A stretch of DNA of 64,000 nucleotides from Alphaproteobacteria bacterium (GCA_009908505.1 JAAAPD010000003.1:62001-126000), one strand, 5' to 3'; positions 25,940 to 35,131 are shown, counted from the stretch's first letter. Made by a program: numbers and translations. Notes: generated from the sequence alone by a model not told the origin.

Positions 25940-26190
25940 ATGGCTACCGAAATCCTCATGCCCGCCCTGTCCCCCACCATGGAGGAAGGCACCCTTGCCA
26001 AGTGGCTGGTGAAAGAGGGCGACACCGTGAATGCCGGCGACCTGCTGGCCGAGATCGAGACCGACAAGGCCACGATGGAATTCGAAGCCGTCGACGAGGG
26101 CGTCATCGGCAAGATCCTGGTCGAGGAAGGTACCGAGGGCGTCAAGGTCAACACCCCCATCGCCGTGATCGGCGAAGAGGGCGAGGACAT
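25940..26190 (+). repeat. Lipoyl-domain coding repeat, copy 2
   Basis: Second copy of the lipoyl-domain sequence, at the start of pdhC, ungapped against 24551-24801. The close DNA similarity of two copies 1.4 kb apart in direct orientation suggests gene conversion, and recombination between them would fuse the pdhB lipoyl start to the pdhC body. Confidence 0.9.
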
Positions 26191-27253
26191 AGCACAGGCC
26201 GAGGGCGGCGCCCCTGCCCCTACCCCGGAAGCGGCCCCGGCCGCCGAGGAGAGCGCGCCGGAGCCCGCGAAACCCGCCGGAGACACCCCGGCGCAGGCCG
26301 CACCGCCCGCCCCGGAAAAGGATGGCGAACGCATCTTCGCCTCGCCGCTTGCGCGTCGCATCGCCGCCGACAAGGGGCTGGACCTGGCGCAGATCAGCGG
26401 CTCGGGCCCGCGCGGACGCATCATCAAGGTTGATGTCGAGAATGCCCGGCCCCAGGCCGAAAAGGCCCCCGCAGCCGCGCAGGAGGCCGCCGCACCGGCC
26501 GCTGCCGCCGCCATGCCCGCCGGGCCGGGTGCCGAGGCCGTGCGCAAGATGTTCGAGGGACGTGACTACGAGGAAGTCACGCTGAACGGCATGCGCAAGA
26601 CCGTCGCCGCCCGCCTGACCGAGGCCAAGCAGACCATCCCGCATTTCTACCTGCGCCGGGATATCCAGCTGGACGCACTTCTGAAATTCCGCAGCCAGTT
26701 GAACAAGCAGCTGGAGCCGCGCGGCGTCAAGCTCAGCGTCAACGACTTCATCATCAAGGCCTGCGCGCTGGCCCTGCAAACGGTGCCTGACGCCAATGCC
26801 GTCTGGGCCGGCGACCGGATCCTCAAGCTCAAGCCGTCGGACGTAGGCGTGGCCGTGGCCGTCGATGGCGGGCTCTTCGTGCCGGTGCTCAAGGATTCCG
26901 AGCAGAAATCCCTGTCGTCGCTGTCCGCCGAGATGAAGGACCTGGCCGGGCGCGCCCGCGATGGCAAGCTTGCCCCGCATGAATATGTCGGCGGCAGTTT
27001 TGCCATCTCGAACCTCGGCATGTTCGGGATCGAGAATTTCGACGCGGTCATCAACCCGCCGCACGGGGCCATCCTGGCCGTGGGCGCGGGCGTCAAGAAA
27101 CCGGTGGTCGGCGCCGACGGCGAGTTGACCACGGCCACGGTGATGTCGACGACGCTCTCGGTCGATCACCGGGTGATCGACGGCGCCCTCGGCGCCAAAC
27201 TTCTGGCCGCGATCAAGGACAACCTCGAAAACCCGATGGTGATGCTGGCCTGA
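25940..27253 (+). CDS. pdhC: Dihydrolipoamide acetyltransferase (E2) of pyruvate dehydrogenase
   Basis: Core acetyltransferase of the complex, 437 residues: one lipoyl domain (1-80, lysine in [10 protein letters not shown]), a Pro/Ala/Glu linker, the peripheral subunit-binding domain (about 132-168, [27 protein letters not shown]), a second linker and the catalytic CAT domain. The latter carries the active-site motif [11 protein letters not shown] near the C-terminus. The ATG has AAGGAG upstream. No E3 gene follows, so the operon ends here. Confidence 0.97.
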   Translation: MATEILMPALSPTMEEGTLAKWLVKEGDTVNAGDLLAEIETDKATMEFEAVDEGVIGKILVEEGTEGVKVNTPIAVIGEEGEDIAQAEGGAPAPTPEAAPAAEESAPEPAKPAGDTPAQAAPPAPEKDGERIFASPLARRIAADKGLDLAQISGSGPRGRIIKVDVENARPQAEKAPAAAQEAAAPAAAAAMPAGPGAEAVRKMFEGRDYEEVTLNGMRKTVAARLTEAKQTIPHFYLRRDIQLDALLKFRSQLNKQLEPRGVKLSVNDFIIKACALALQTVPDANAVWAGDRILKLKPSDVGVAVAVDGGLFVPVLKDSEQKSLSSLSAEMKDLAGRARDGKLAPHEYVGGSFAISNLGMFGIENFDAVINPPHGAILAVGAGVKKPVVGADGELTTATVMSTTLSVDHRVIDGALGAKLLAAIKDNLENPMVMLA

Positions 27254-27734
27254 TGGGTCTAGACCGCAATGAAAAAAGGCCGCGCTCGACCCGGTCAAAG
27301 CTTGGCACGTCGTGGTGCAAACCGCGGCCAAGCTCTTTGCGGGCCTGACGCTATGTCTGACAAAACTCCCCGGCGACATCTTCGGGAGGCTTCAGCTCCG
27401 CAGGCCGGCTTGGCGGCCCAAGGTTGAATTCTCTGCGGACGCACTCGCGGCTGCTATTGGGGTCTAGACCCGACAAAAACGGTGGTTTTTGTCACTGGAG
27501 CCGATGCGCCCGCAAGCATGGGAAAATCCCGTGCAACAAGCCATTGGCAGACCTAGCCCTGGGCACGTTTTTGGCCACGCGCCAAAGTGCGGGCACGGGT
27601 GCATGGTGCAGCATCCAGTGATTTAGGCTCCGACCGGACATTGCGTTCCGACCCCTCAGCCTCATTTGCTCCACGAAATGCAGAGGGCCGCTCGACCCGG
27701 GCGCGGCCGTCTTGCGCGCGCGGCCACGCCGGCG
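27254..27734. other. Long intergenic region with palindromes, no supported gene
   Basis: 481 bases between pdhC and the convergent cysE hold no gene I can support. Present are two copies of the palindrome GGTCTAGACC (27256-27265, 27461-27470), a perfect 9 bp hairpin at 27472-27493, and a minus-strand hairpin region ending in TTTTTT (six A at 27272-27277 region on the plus strand) formed by GGCCGCG/CGCGGCC and AGCTTGGC/GCCAAGCT. Short open frames on both strands have no start signals or family resemblance. The stretch could be a decayed mobile element or a 3' region with a non-coding RNA. Confidence 0.5.
27460..27493. repeat. Palindrome GGGTCTAGACCC followed by a perfect hairpin
   Basis: GGGTCTAGACCC (27460-27471) repeats the palindrome found at 27256-27265. 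It directly abuts GACAAAAAC (27472-27480) and GTTTTTGTC (27485-27493), a perfect 9 bp stem around GGTG. The tetranucleotide CTAG is normally rare in genomes of this kind, so two identical palindromes 205 bases apart stand out. Confidence 0.6.
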
Positions 27735-28544
27735 TCACGGCCCCGCTTTCAGGATCTGGTCCATGGTGATGGCCGGCTGGGCACAGCCGGCCTCGCCCAC
27801 CACCTTGGCGGGAACGCCGGCCACGGTGGTCTTCTCGGGCACTTCGTTCAAAACAACCGACCCGGCCGCGATGCGCGAGCAGCAGCCGACGCGAATATTG
27901 CCCAGAACCTTGGCCCCGGCCCCGATCAGGACGCCATGGCCGATCTTGGGGTGGCGGTCTTCCTCTTCCTTTCCGGTCCCGCCCAGCGTCACCGAATGCA
28001 GCATCGACACGTTGTCGCCGACCACGGCCGTCTCGCCGATGACGATGGAATGGGCGTGGTCGATCATGATGCCCTTGCCGATCCGGGCGCCGGGGTGGAT
28101 GTCCACGCCATAGACCTCGGAGCTGCGCATTTGCACGAAATAGGCCAGGTCGCGGCGGCCCTTGTTCCAGAGATAATGCGCCAGCCGATAGGCCTGCATG
28201 GCCTGGAAGCCCTTGTAATAGAGGATCGGCTGCAACAGGCGGTGGCAGGCGGGGTCGCGTTCTTCGATCGCGGCCAGGTCCGCGCGGGCGGCCTCGACCA
28301 GGCCGGGGTCGTCGGCATAGGCGTCCTCGGCGATCTCGCGCAGCAGGACCATGCTCATCTCGTTGGAATTGAGTTTGGCCGAAAAGCGGTAGGACAGCGC
28401 CTTTTCCAGTGTCTTGTGATGCAGCACGCAGGCATGGATCAGGCCGCCCATCAGCGGTTCATCCAGAATGGCCTGTTGGGCCTCGGCGGTGATCCGGGCC
28501 CAGACAGGATCGAGCTGGGCAAGTTTCGGGTTCGGCTGTGCCAT
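27735..28544 (-). CDS. cysE: Serine O-acetyltransferase
   Basis: Acetylates serine with acetyl-CoA to O-acetylserine, the first step of cysteine synthesis. The 269-residue protein has the N-terminal helical SATase domain (about 1-140, ACVLHHKTLEKALSYR, AYRLAHYLW) and the left-handed beta-helix of hexapeptide repeats with the catalytic region DIHPGARIGKGIMIDHAHSIVIGE and VTLGGTGK. The C-terminus ends DQILKAGP rather than the usual Ile that docks into O-acetylserine sulfhydrylase, so tight cysteine-synthase complex formation is less certain. AGGAGG precedes the ATG at 28544. It is divergent from a DksA/TraR gene. Confidence 0.95.
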   Translation of the reverse strand: MAQPNPKLAQLDPVWARITAEAQQAILDEPLMGGLIHACVLHHKTLEKALSYRFSAKLNSNEMSMVLLREIAEDAYADDPGLVEAARADLAAIEERDPACHRLLQPILYYKGFQAMQAYRLAHYLWNKGRRDLAYFVQMRSSEVYGVDIHPGARIGKGIMIDHAHSIVIGETAVVGDNVSMLHSVTLGGTGKEEEDRHPKIGHGVLIGAGAKVLGNIRVGCCSRIAAGSVVLNEVPEKTTVAGVPAKVVGEAGCAQPAITMDQILKAGP

Positions 28545-28626
28545 GGCGTGCCTCCTTTTCGGACTGTCCTATTCCAGATAGGGTGGATTAGCCAAGAACA
28601 AACCCGTGATGGAAAAGGTCACGAAA

Positions 28627-28965
28627 ATGGATGACCGCGAAATCGTCGAATTGAAACAGGCCCTTCTTGCCCGCCTGTCGGCGCTGGACGAAGAGGATGC
28701 GCGCGGCTCGGACGGTCAGAGGACGGTCGAGCTCGACCAGCAGGCGGTCGGGCGACTCAGCCGGATGGATGCACTGCAGAACCAGGCAATGGCGAAGGCC
28801 CAGGCCGCCCGGCGCGAGGATGAGCGGCGCCGGATCGCGGCCGCCCTGGCCCGGATGGCCGAGGACGAATATGGCTATTGCACTGATTGCGGCGAGGCGC
28901 TGGGGCTGGACCGGCTGCGCGCCGATCCGACCCTGCCGCGCTGCCTGTCCTGCACGCGCGGCTGA
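28627..28965 (+). CDS. DksA/TraR-family zinc-finger protein
   Basis: A 112-residue member of the DksA/TraR family. An N-terminal coiled coil (ELDQQAVGRLSRMDALQNQ, the usual family signature) is followed by the zinc finger CTDCGEALGLDRLRADP...CLSC with four cysteines. These proteins bind the secondary channel of RNA polymerase or act as smaller relatives of DksA. The ATG at 28627 has AAAGG eight bases upstream and matches the usual N-terminus; ATG at 28609 and GTG at 28606 are alternatives. It converges with the last gene of the GTA cluster. Confidence 0.88.
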   Translation: MDDREIVELKQALLARLSALDEEDARGSDGQRTVELDQQAVGRLSRMDALQNQAMAKAQAARREDERRRIAAALARMAEDEYGYCTDCGEALGLDRLRADPTLPRCLSCTRG

Positions 28966-29265
28966 TCAGCGGCGGCGGTCGGGATCGTTGCGCCACGCCT
29001 CCAGCGCCGTCAGAAGGACGATAAGCGCCTCGCAATAGACCGTGTCGCAGCCGCGCCTTTCCCGGCTGCGCCGCCATCCCATCGCCTCGGAGGCGAGCGA
29101 GCCGCAGCCGCGCCCGGCAACCGGGCGCCGCAGTCGCTTGCGCAACCGGTCGGAGAGGTGCGCCTCGCGCAGCAGGGCCGCCGCCACGCCCGGCCATTCG
29201 ACGCGGGGACGGGCCAGCAGAACCCGCACCCCTGCATCGAGGTCATGCCATCCCGGTTGCCGCAT
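28966..29265 (-). CDS. Small conserved-looking protein coupled to GTA g15
   Basis: A 99-codon gene whose ATG overlaps the g15 stop (TGATG), so it is translated with the GTA cluster. The product is very Arg-rich, with WHDLDAGVRVLLARPRVEWPG at the start, CGSLASEAMGW and ALIVLLTALEAWRNDP. It is likely soluble and helical. I cannot name the family or function. Its position as the last gene of the operon is unlike the minimal g1-g15 set and worth noting. It converges with the DksA-like gene; the stops abut. Confidence 0.65.
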   Translation of the reverse strand: MRQPGWHDLDAGVRVLLARPRVEWPGVAAALLREAHLSDRLRKRLRRPVAGRGCGSLASEAMGWRRSRERRGCDTVYCEALIVLLTALEAWRNDPDRRR

Positions 29266-32200
29266 CAGAGCGTGACGGAGACCGACCGCGCCGGGCCCGG
29301 TCCGTAGCGGTCCGAGACCTGCGCCACCGAGATGGTGATCTCGCCGGTCGCCCCGTCACTGGCCTGGGCTCCCGCGCCATAGGTCCAGCCCGGGCTGGAC
29401 CGCGTCACCTCGCGCAGCAGGGTTGCGCCCGAATGCACCTGCACACGGTAGGTTTCGCCGGTCTCGCCCAGCGGCACCTCGGCCTGGTCCCAGCTGTCGC
29501 CGTCGATCCGGGTGCGCCGGATCCAGCTGAGCGCTAGGTCGCCGCCCACGCCGGAATCGGCGCGCAGATGCGCCACCGGGTAGGGCCGCAGCCCGTTGCC
29601 TCGGAAGGTTTCGGCCCGGTACTGGAAACTGGGATCGGACAGGGGCCGGGTCGCCGGGCCATAGCGGAAGTGCCGCAAGGTGCCGCGCGCTGTCGGCGCC
29701 AGCGCCAGTTGCTCGGGCACGCCGTCCAATAGCACGAAGACCGATCCCACGGGCCAGGCCGCGGGCATGAGCCCGTCGCTGCCCGCCTGCCCGCGCAGGC
29801 GCAGGCGCAAGTCGTAAGTCCGCTCGGCCACCAGCTCGGCCTCGGCGAACTGGAACAATTCCCAGGCATCGACGCTGCCATCGCCGATCGCGGCCAGGTT
29901 GCCGCCGCCAAGGACCTGGGCAGGGGCCAGGCTGTCCAGCGTGCCCCGGATCAGCCGCACCCGCAGGGCCGCGCCCCGATCCCAGACGCCCGGCTGCGCC
30001 TGGGCCAGCTCGGTCTCGGTCACGCCGATCACCGCCGGGTGATGCAGGATGCGATCCAGGCCATAGCCCATGTCCTGGTCGGACGCGTAGAGCGCGACGC
30101 TGCCCGGCCAGGGCACGCCGCTGACGGCGGCATGGGGGGCGATCTCGTCCTCGTCACCGCGGATCAACGGCAGGTCCATGAGCATCAGTTCAACCGGCAC
30201 CGGCGCGATATAGGGCGAAAGCAGCGGCGCGGTGCCCGGGACCGGATGACGGGCATAGATCGAGGGGTCGATGCGCACCGCCTCGACCACCTGGCGGTCG
30301 GTCTGTTCGACCTGGTCGACACGGTAGAGCCCGCCGCCCTGTCCCTCGGGCAAGCGGACCACGTCGCCGGGACCAAGTTCGGCGCGCGATGGCGGCAAGG
30401 CGAAATGCGCCGTATCCCTGGCCAGCCGCCCCTCGGCCAGCCAGCGTTCGGCGATACGCAGGCCCTCGCCCCGGGTCAGGGCCAGGGACAATTCGGTGCG
30501 TGCCGTGGTGGGCGTGGTATCGCCTGGGTGCACGGCCTCGGTCGCACGCACCTCATAATCACCATCGGCCTCGAGGTGGGACAGCTGGACGCGCCCGACC
30601 GTTTCTGGGGCCTGGGCGCGGGTCAGTTCGATCGCGCCCGTATCGTCCTCGACCAGGGCGAAATCCCCGCTATCGATGGTCATGGCCTCGCGCCCGGACC
30701 GGCTGCGGAACACCAGCTTGCCGTCACGTTCCAGCGCATCGAACCCATGGGCCAGCATCAGCGGTTGCAGGATCGCGCGCCCGGTTTCGACATCGGTCAC
30801 GCTATAGCCGCGGACCACGCCGTAAAGCTCGCTGACATCGAAATCCTCGATCCCGGCTCGGGTGCAGATCTCGGCCACGACCGAGGCCAGCGACCTGGCC
30901 ATGACGCGCCCGTTGATCCAATGCCCGAGCGTGTAGTTCTCGGAATCCGACCACAGGTCGGATCGACCCGGAAAGGCCGGGAATGGCCGCGTGTCCCAGG
31001 CCCAGACATGAATCCGCCCGGTATCGACCATGGGCAGGCCAGTGACGGTCGAGACCGGGTTGCCCGCCTCGGAGGCGTAATGGTCGAGCAGCACCGAAAG
31101 GTATTGCCGTTGGATGAAATCATCCCGCACCCCGGTCGAGCCCCGCGGCAGCCCGCTTTCCGAGGATTTCGGATCGACGAACCTGTTGGGCTGGTTGGTG
31201 CCCTTGTCGACGGCCGGGCAGCCGACTTCGGTGAACCAGATCGACTTGCTTTCCGGCTGCCATGCGGTGGCGGCCGGCTGCCGGATACCGTCGATCCGCT
31301 CGTGGTGGTGGTTCTGCCACCACCCGCGCATGTCCTTGACGCGCCAGACCCATGGCTCGCCCGCGCCATCGGTGATGGGGGTGCGGATCTGCGCCGCCTC
31401 GGCCTCGGGGGAATGATAGTACCAGTCGTAATACTCGCCCCCCTCGATCCCGGCCCTCAGGTAGTCGGGATTGTAGACGCTGCCCCAACGGGCGTCGGCA
31501 TGGGCCTCGCCCTCGCGCCAATCGCTCAGCGGCAGGTAGTTGTCGATGCCGATGAAATCGCATTCGGGATGGGCCCAGAACGGGTCGAGGTGGAAAAGCT
31601 TGTCGGCCGTGCCCGGAGGTTGGTAGCCGTGATATTCGCTCCAATCGGCGGCATAGCTGATCTTGCAGTCCGGCCCAAGGATGGCGCGCACCTCTTGCAG
31701 AAGATCGACAAGCCCCATGACGAAGGGAAAGTCGGTGGCCCCCCGGATCTGTGTCAGGCCGCGCAGCTCGGACCCCAGCAGGAAGGCATCGACGCCACCG
31801 GCGGCGGCGCACAGATGCGCATAGTGCAGGATGAACCGCCGATAGGACCATTCGGACGGCCCGGTATACGCGACCTTCTGACCGATGATCGTGAAATCGG
31901 ACGGCTGGGCCTGTCCCAGGAAGGCCGCCACCTCGCCATCGGCCTGGGCCGTGCCATCGGGACTGCCGTCGACCCCGGCGGCCAGGGCGCTGGTGATGCG
32001 CCCGCGCCAGGGCAGGTGCGGCTGGCCCTCGTTGCCGGTCCAGGGATCGGTCAGGGTGTTGCCCGGGACCTGGTCCATCAGGATGAAGGGATAGAAGACC
32101 GGCGAAAGGCCCCGGTCGCGGAGCGCGGTGATCGCTTCGACCACCCCCGCGTCCGCCGGCGTGCCGCCATAGAGCTTGCCCCCATCCAGCGCCGCAACCT

Positions 32201-33170
32201 CGTCGGCCTGCGCCCGGGCCAGGTCCGAGACCCGCCAGGGCATGCCCTTCCCGTCGGCCTCTTTCTGGTCGACCTTGGGTTTCAATGTGCAGTCGCCGCA
32301 GCGCAGGTCATCACCGAACCAGGACACGACAAGGGCGGCGGACCCGCAATTGGGCACTTCCTGTTGCAAGGCATCGAGCGAGGCCAGAAGGTCGGTCTTG
32401 CCCGAGGCCGCGTTGAGGTTTGCCGCCTTGCGGTTGCCGAACCCATGATCGAGATAGACCGGCGTCGACGCCAGCGCATATTCGCCGGTGCCCGGGATCA
32501 GCGAAACGCCCCGGATCGCCTTGTCGATGTCCGGCTGCGCCGCGCTGCCCTGGTCGGGGCGCATGACCTCGAAAGTGAATTGCGGCACGCGGTTACCGAA
32601 CTGCGCCAGCGGCAGGTCCTCGAGCACGACATAGGACGTGCCGCGATAGGACGGCGCCAGGCCCGCGCCCTCGACCGCCTCGATCTTCGGGTCCGGCAGC
32701 TGGTCGGCCGTGCCGGGATGCAACCGCAGGTTCAGATCCTCGGGCGAGACCTCCTGCCCGTCCGCCCAGACCCGCGCGACGCGGGCGACCTCGCCCTCGC
32801 ACAGCGCGATGGCCAGGCTGATCGAGTAGCTGTACTCGACCGTCGCGGGCCGTTGCGGCACCCCCTTGCCACCGCCGCTGCGGTTGCGGCTCTCCTGGAA
32901 TTCGGTGGCCCAGATGACCTGGCCGGGAATGCGCATGCGCCCGTAAAGCTGTGCGATGCCTGCGCCCTCGCTCGCGCCGGTCAGGCGCAAACGGTCCAGC
33001 CGGCCGACCTCGACCGCATCGCTGCCCGCCCCCAGAAGACGCTGGTCCAGCATCCGCCCCAGGGTCGCGCCCACGGCGCGCCCGATCACCGCCGAGCTCA
33101 GCCCCAGCACCGAGCCGCCAACGGCGCCGCCGACCGCCATACCGGCGGCAGAAAGAACGATCGTGGCCAT
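29265..33170 (-). CDS. GTA g15: host-specificity (megatron) baseplate protein
   Basis: The largest GTA protein, 1301 residues, which in the R. capsulatus particle forms the central baseplate cone and contacts the recipient. It begins with a glycine-rich hydrophobic stretch (MATIVLSAAGMAVGGAVGGSVLG). It contains the GTA TIM-barrel glycoside-hydrolase-like domain around residues 430-730 (for example FIGIDNYLPLSDWREG and WFTEVGCPAVDKGTNQP) and the phage-tail Rcc01698-like domain after it. The gene is intact and is separated by three bases from g14. Length and order fit RcGTA g15 closely. Confidence 0.95.
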   Translation of the reverse strand: MATIVLSAAGMAVGGAVGGSVLGLSSAVIGRAVGATLGRMLDQRLLGAGSDAVEVGRLDRLRLTGASEGAGIAQLYGRMRIPGQVIWATEFQESRNRSGGGKGVPQRPATVEYSYSISLAIALCEGEVARVARVWADGQEVSPEDLNLRLHPGTADQLPDPKIEAVEGAGLAPSYRGTSYVVLEDLPLAQFGNRVPQFTFEVMRPDQGSAAQPDIDKAIRGVSLIPGTGEYALASTPVYLDHGFGNRKAANLNAASGKTDLLASLDALQQEVPNCGSAALVVSWFGDDLRCGDCTLKPKVDQKEADGKGMPWRVSDLARAQADEVAALDGGKLYGGTPADAGVVEAITALRDRGLSPVFYPFILMDQVPGNTLTDPWTGNEGQPHLPWRGRITSALAAGVDGSPDGTAQADGEVAAFLGQAQPSDFTIIGQKVAYTGPSEWSYRRFILHYAHLCAAAGGVDAFLLGSELRGLTQIRGATDFPFVMGLVDLLQEVRAILGPDCKISYAADWSEYHGYQPPGTADKLFHLDPFWAHPECDFIGIDNYLPLSDWREGEAHADARWGSVYNPDYLRAGIEGGEYYDWYYHSPEAEAAQIRTPITDGAGEPWVWRVKDMRGWWQNHHHERIDGIRQPAATAWQPESKSIWFTEVGCPAVDKGTNQPNRFVDPKSSESGLPRGSTGVRDDFIQRQYLSVLLDHYASEAGNPVSTVTGLPMVDTGRIHVWAWDTRPFPAFPGRSDLWSDSENYTLGHWINGRVMARSLASVVAEICTRAGIEDFDVSELYGVVRGYSVTDVETGRAILQPLMLAHGFDALERDGKLVFRSRSGREAMTIDSGDFALVEDDTGAIELTRAQAPETVGRVQLSHLEADGDYEVRATEAVHPGDTTPTTARTELSLALTRGEGLRIAERWLAEGRLARDTAHFALPPSRAELGPGDVVRLPEGQGGGLYRVDQVEQTDRQVVEAVRIDPSIYARHPVPGTAPLLSPYIAPVPVELMLMDLPLIRGDEDEIAPHAAVSGVPWPGSVALYASDQDMGYGLDRILHHPAVIGVTETELAQAQPGVWDRGAALRVRLIRGTLDSLAPAQVLGGGNLAAIGDGSVDAWELFQFAEAELVAERTYDLRLRLRGQAGSDGLMPAAWPVGSVFVLLDGVPEQLALAPTARGTLRHFRYGPATRPLSDPSFQYRAETFRGNGLRPYPVAHLRADSGVGGDLALSWIRRTRIDGDSWDQAEVPLGETGETYRVQVHSGATLLREVTRSSPGWTYGAGAQASDGATGEITISVAQVSDRYGPGPARSVSVTL

Positions 33171-33173
33171 GGG

Positions 33174-33614
33174 TTACTCCTCTTCGGTGGAAACTGGAAA
33201 CGCGTATGCGGCGACAAGGCGTCGCCGCCAGGGCGCCGAAAGATCGCTCTCGATCACGCCGTGCCCCTGGTAGGCATGGATGAAGCGCGGCCGGCCTCCG
33301 GCCTCGGTCAACAGGCCCAGATGCTTGGCGACGGCGCCGTGACGCATGCGGAACAGCAGCACGTCTCCGGGTTCGGCCACCTGCGGTGGTTTGGTGATCA
33401 GTCGGGCCGCCAACCCGTCGGCCAATGCCTCATCGCCCTGCGGCTCGGACCAGTCCGGCGTGTAGGGCGGCACGGCCAGCGGCGGCGTTCCGGTTGCTTC
33501 GGCCCAGACACCCCGGATCAGGCCCAGGCAGTCACAGCCGATCCCGCGCCGACAGGCCTGGTGATGATAGGGGGTGCCGATCCAGCCCCGCGCGATCGGA
33601 ACAAGCGTTTTCAT
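33174..33614 (-). CDS. GTA g14: NlpC/P60-type cell wall peptidase
   Basis: A 146-residue papain-fold peptidase at the tip of the GTA tail that opens recipient peptidoglycan during DNA delivery. The catalytic cysteine is in GIGCDCLGLIRGVW and the histidine in AVAKHLGLL, with HAYQGHGV following. Short N-terminus (MKTLVPIARGWIGTPYHHQ) is the family norm. It overlaps g13 by four bases (ATGA). Confidence 0.94.
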   Translation of the reverse strand: MKTLVPIARGWIGTPYHHQACRRGIGCDCLGLIRGVWAEATGTPPLAVPPYTPDWSEPQGDEALADGLAARLITKPPQVAEPGDVLLFRMRHGAVAKHLGLLTEAGGRPRFIHAYQGHGVIESDLSAPWRRRLVAAYAFPVSTEEE

Positions 33615-34492
33615 GACGACAGGCTCCCGCCGGAATTGCTGTCCCCCCGACGCGGTACGCGCATCAGCCAGTCCTCACCCGGAATGTGAGGAAAGCCCTG
33701 AAAGTTCATGAAATTGCTAAATTTCAATCGGCAAGTGTCTGCACGTTTGTCACATCCCGCGATCAGCCGAACCCGGTCGCCGACCCGAGGCATGGCCCCC
33801 AGTGGCTGCCACAATCCGACACGGCGCGCGCTGTCGGCGGCGACGTCGTCTTGCTTGATATGTTGCCGCAATCCCGCCGCCGGCCCGCTGAGCACCTCGA
33901 GCGTGCCGCGCGTGAACCAATCGGGCTCGAACTGGTCCAGCCTGGCAAAGTCGAATACCCGCCCCGCGTCGATCGCGTCGATGTCGGCTTCGACGGAAAA
34001 GGCCGGATCGGCCAGGTCGACCCCGCAGCGCGTATCGCCCAGGACCGCCCCGCAGGGCGCCTGGTAGACCCGGCCCTGCGGCTGGTTCAGCGCCTCGGTC
34101 AGACCGCGCAACTCGGCATGGAAGGCGCCGGCCTTGCGGCGAAGCTCGCCGATATGACCGCGAAAGCGCAAGGCGCGTTGGTCGGGATCCGCCCAGTTGA
34201 CCTGCCAAAGCCGTACCTCTGCGCCGTCGAAACGGCCCGCCTCGATATCGGCCTCGGTCACGGCCGCATCGCTCAGCGCGCCCATGGCCTCGCTGTTGTC
34301 CACGGACAGTCCGCTTCCAGCCATGACTGCGCGGGCCGTAAGACCAGATTGTGCCTTGAACTCAATACCTTCAAATTCAATTTTCAAGTCATGATCGGTG
34401 AAGCCGAAGGTCACGCCATCGGCCCGAACTATGGCCCAGCACCGACACGTTGTCGTCAGCCCCGTTTCCAGGTGATCGCCAAGACCGGTCAT
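33611..34492 (-). CDS. GTA g13: baseplate hub protein (DUF2163)
   Basis: A 293-residue hub protein. Four cysteines in PCGAVLGDTRCGVD and GCDKRADTCRLKF are conserved; in the R. capsulatus particle the corresponding residues hold an iron-sulfur cluster. The gene overlaps both neighbours by four bases. Two short stretches (33691-33731, coding FSNFMNFQ and around; 34344-34392, coding DLKIEFEGIEFKAQ) are markedly AT-rich, with codons rarely used in the rest of the gene. Confidence 0.93.
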   Translation of the reverse strand: MTGLGDHLETGLTTTCRCWAIVRADGVTFGFTDHDLKIEFEGIEFKAQSGLTARAVMAGSGLSVDNSEAMGALSDAAVTEADIEAGRFDGAEVRLWQVNWADPDQRALRFRGHIGELRRKAGAFHAELRGLTEALNQPQGRVYQAPCGAVLGDTRCGVDLADPAFSVEADIDAIDAGRVFDFARLDQFEPDWFTRGTLEVLSGPAAGLRQHIKQDDVAADSARRVGLWQPLGAMPRVGDRVRLIAGCDKRADTCRLKFSNFMNFQGFPHIPGEDWLMRVPRRGDSNSGGSLSS

Positions 34493-35121
34493 ACCCGCAC
34501 CTCGACAACCGGCACGTCCGGCACCTCGCCGGCCTGGAAATTCGCGACACTGGTGCGGATCTGGTCGATATCGAAGCGCACGGGCACATCGAATTCGAAC
34601 CCGGCCGTCACTTCGGCCTGCAAATCCGGCGGATGGGCGAAGGTGATAACGCCGGTGGTCACGTCGATCTCGTAGTCGACCCCCTCTTGCTGGGGATCGC
34701 CGCTGACCTGGACATGAACCCGGCCCTCGACCGGCTTCACGATCGGACGCAGATAGCTGTTGTCACCTGAACGATAACCTTTAACCAGCTGGAATTCCCT
34801 GCGAACCTCGTCCCCCATCCCCAGCAACTGGTCGCCGCCATCGATGTCTTGCGAGGGCCGCGACGACTTGAAGTCGCTCCAGTCCTTCCAGCGAAAGCCG
34901 AAAAGCTGGCCCTGGCGCGCCTCGAAGAAGGCCACGAGCGCCTCGACATCGTCGAGCGAGCGCAGCCCCATCCCCGCGTCATAGCGGCGGCGCGAATGCG
35001 CCCAGGGCGTGTTGCGTTCCTCGAACCCGTTGGCCAGCGTGACCACCTCGGTGCGCCGTTCCGGCCCGCCGATTGAACCGAAGCTAAGCGAGGCGGGAAA
35101 CCTGATCTCGTGGAAATTCAT
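34489..35121 (-). CDS. GTA g12: distal tail protein (DUF2460)
   Basis: A 210-residue distal tail protein that joins the tail tube to the baseplate hub. Typical family blocks are FHEIRFPASLSFGSIGGPER, EFQLVKGYRSGDNSYLRPI and TTGVITFAHPP. GAGGAGG stands before the ATG at 35121. A short AT-rich stretch (34752-34799) codes LVKGYRSGDNSYL with codons unlike the surrounding gene. It overlaps g13 by four bases. Confidence 0.93.
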   Translation of the reverse strand: MNFHEIRFPASLSFGSIGGPERRTEVVTLANGFEERNTPWAHSRRRYDAGMGLRSLDDVEALVAFFEARQGQLFGFRWKDWSDFKSSRPSQDIDGGDQLLGMGDEVRREFQLVKGYRSGDNSYLRPIVKPVEGRVHVQVSGDPQQEGVDYEIDVTTGVITFAHPPDLQAEVTAGFEFDVPVRFDIDQIRTSVANFQAGEVPDVPVVEVRV

Positions 35122-35131
35122 GACTGCCTCC

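Noticed and set aside
27424-27674. Short open frames on both strands in the pdhC-cysE gap
   Set aside because: No ribosome-binding sites, no recognised family and overlapping antisense frames of similar length; treated as non-coding.
30039-33689. A 1216-codon open frame on the plus strand, and a similar 1220-codon frame at 46042-49704
   Set aside because: Both are antisense to clear GTA g13-g15 and fab genes. Long antisense frames are expected in GC-rich DNA, and their translations are rich in Arg, His, Gln and Gly without domains.
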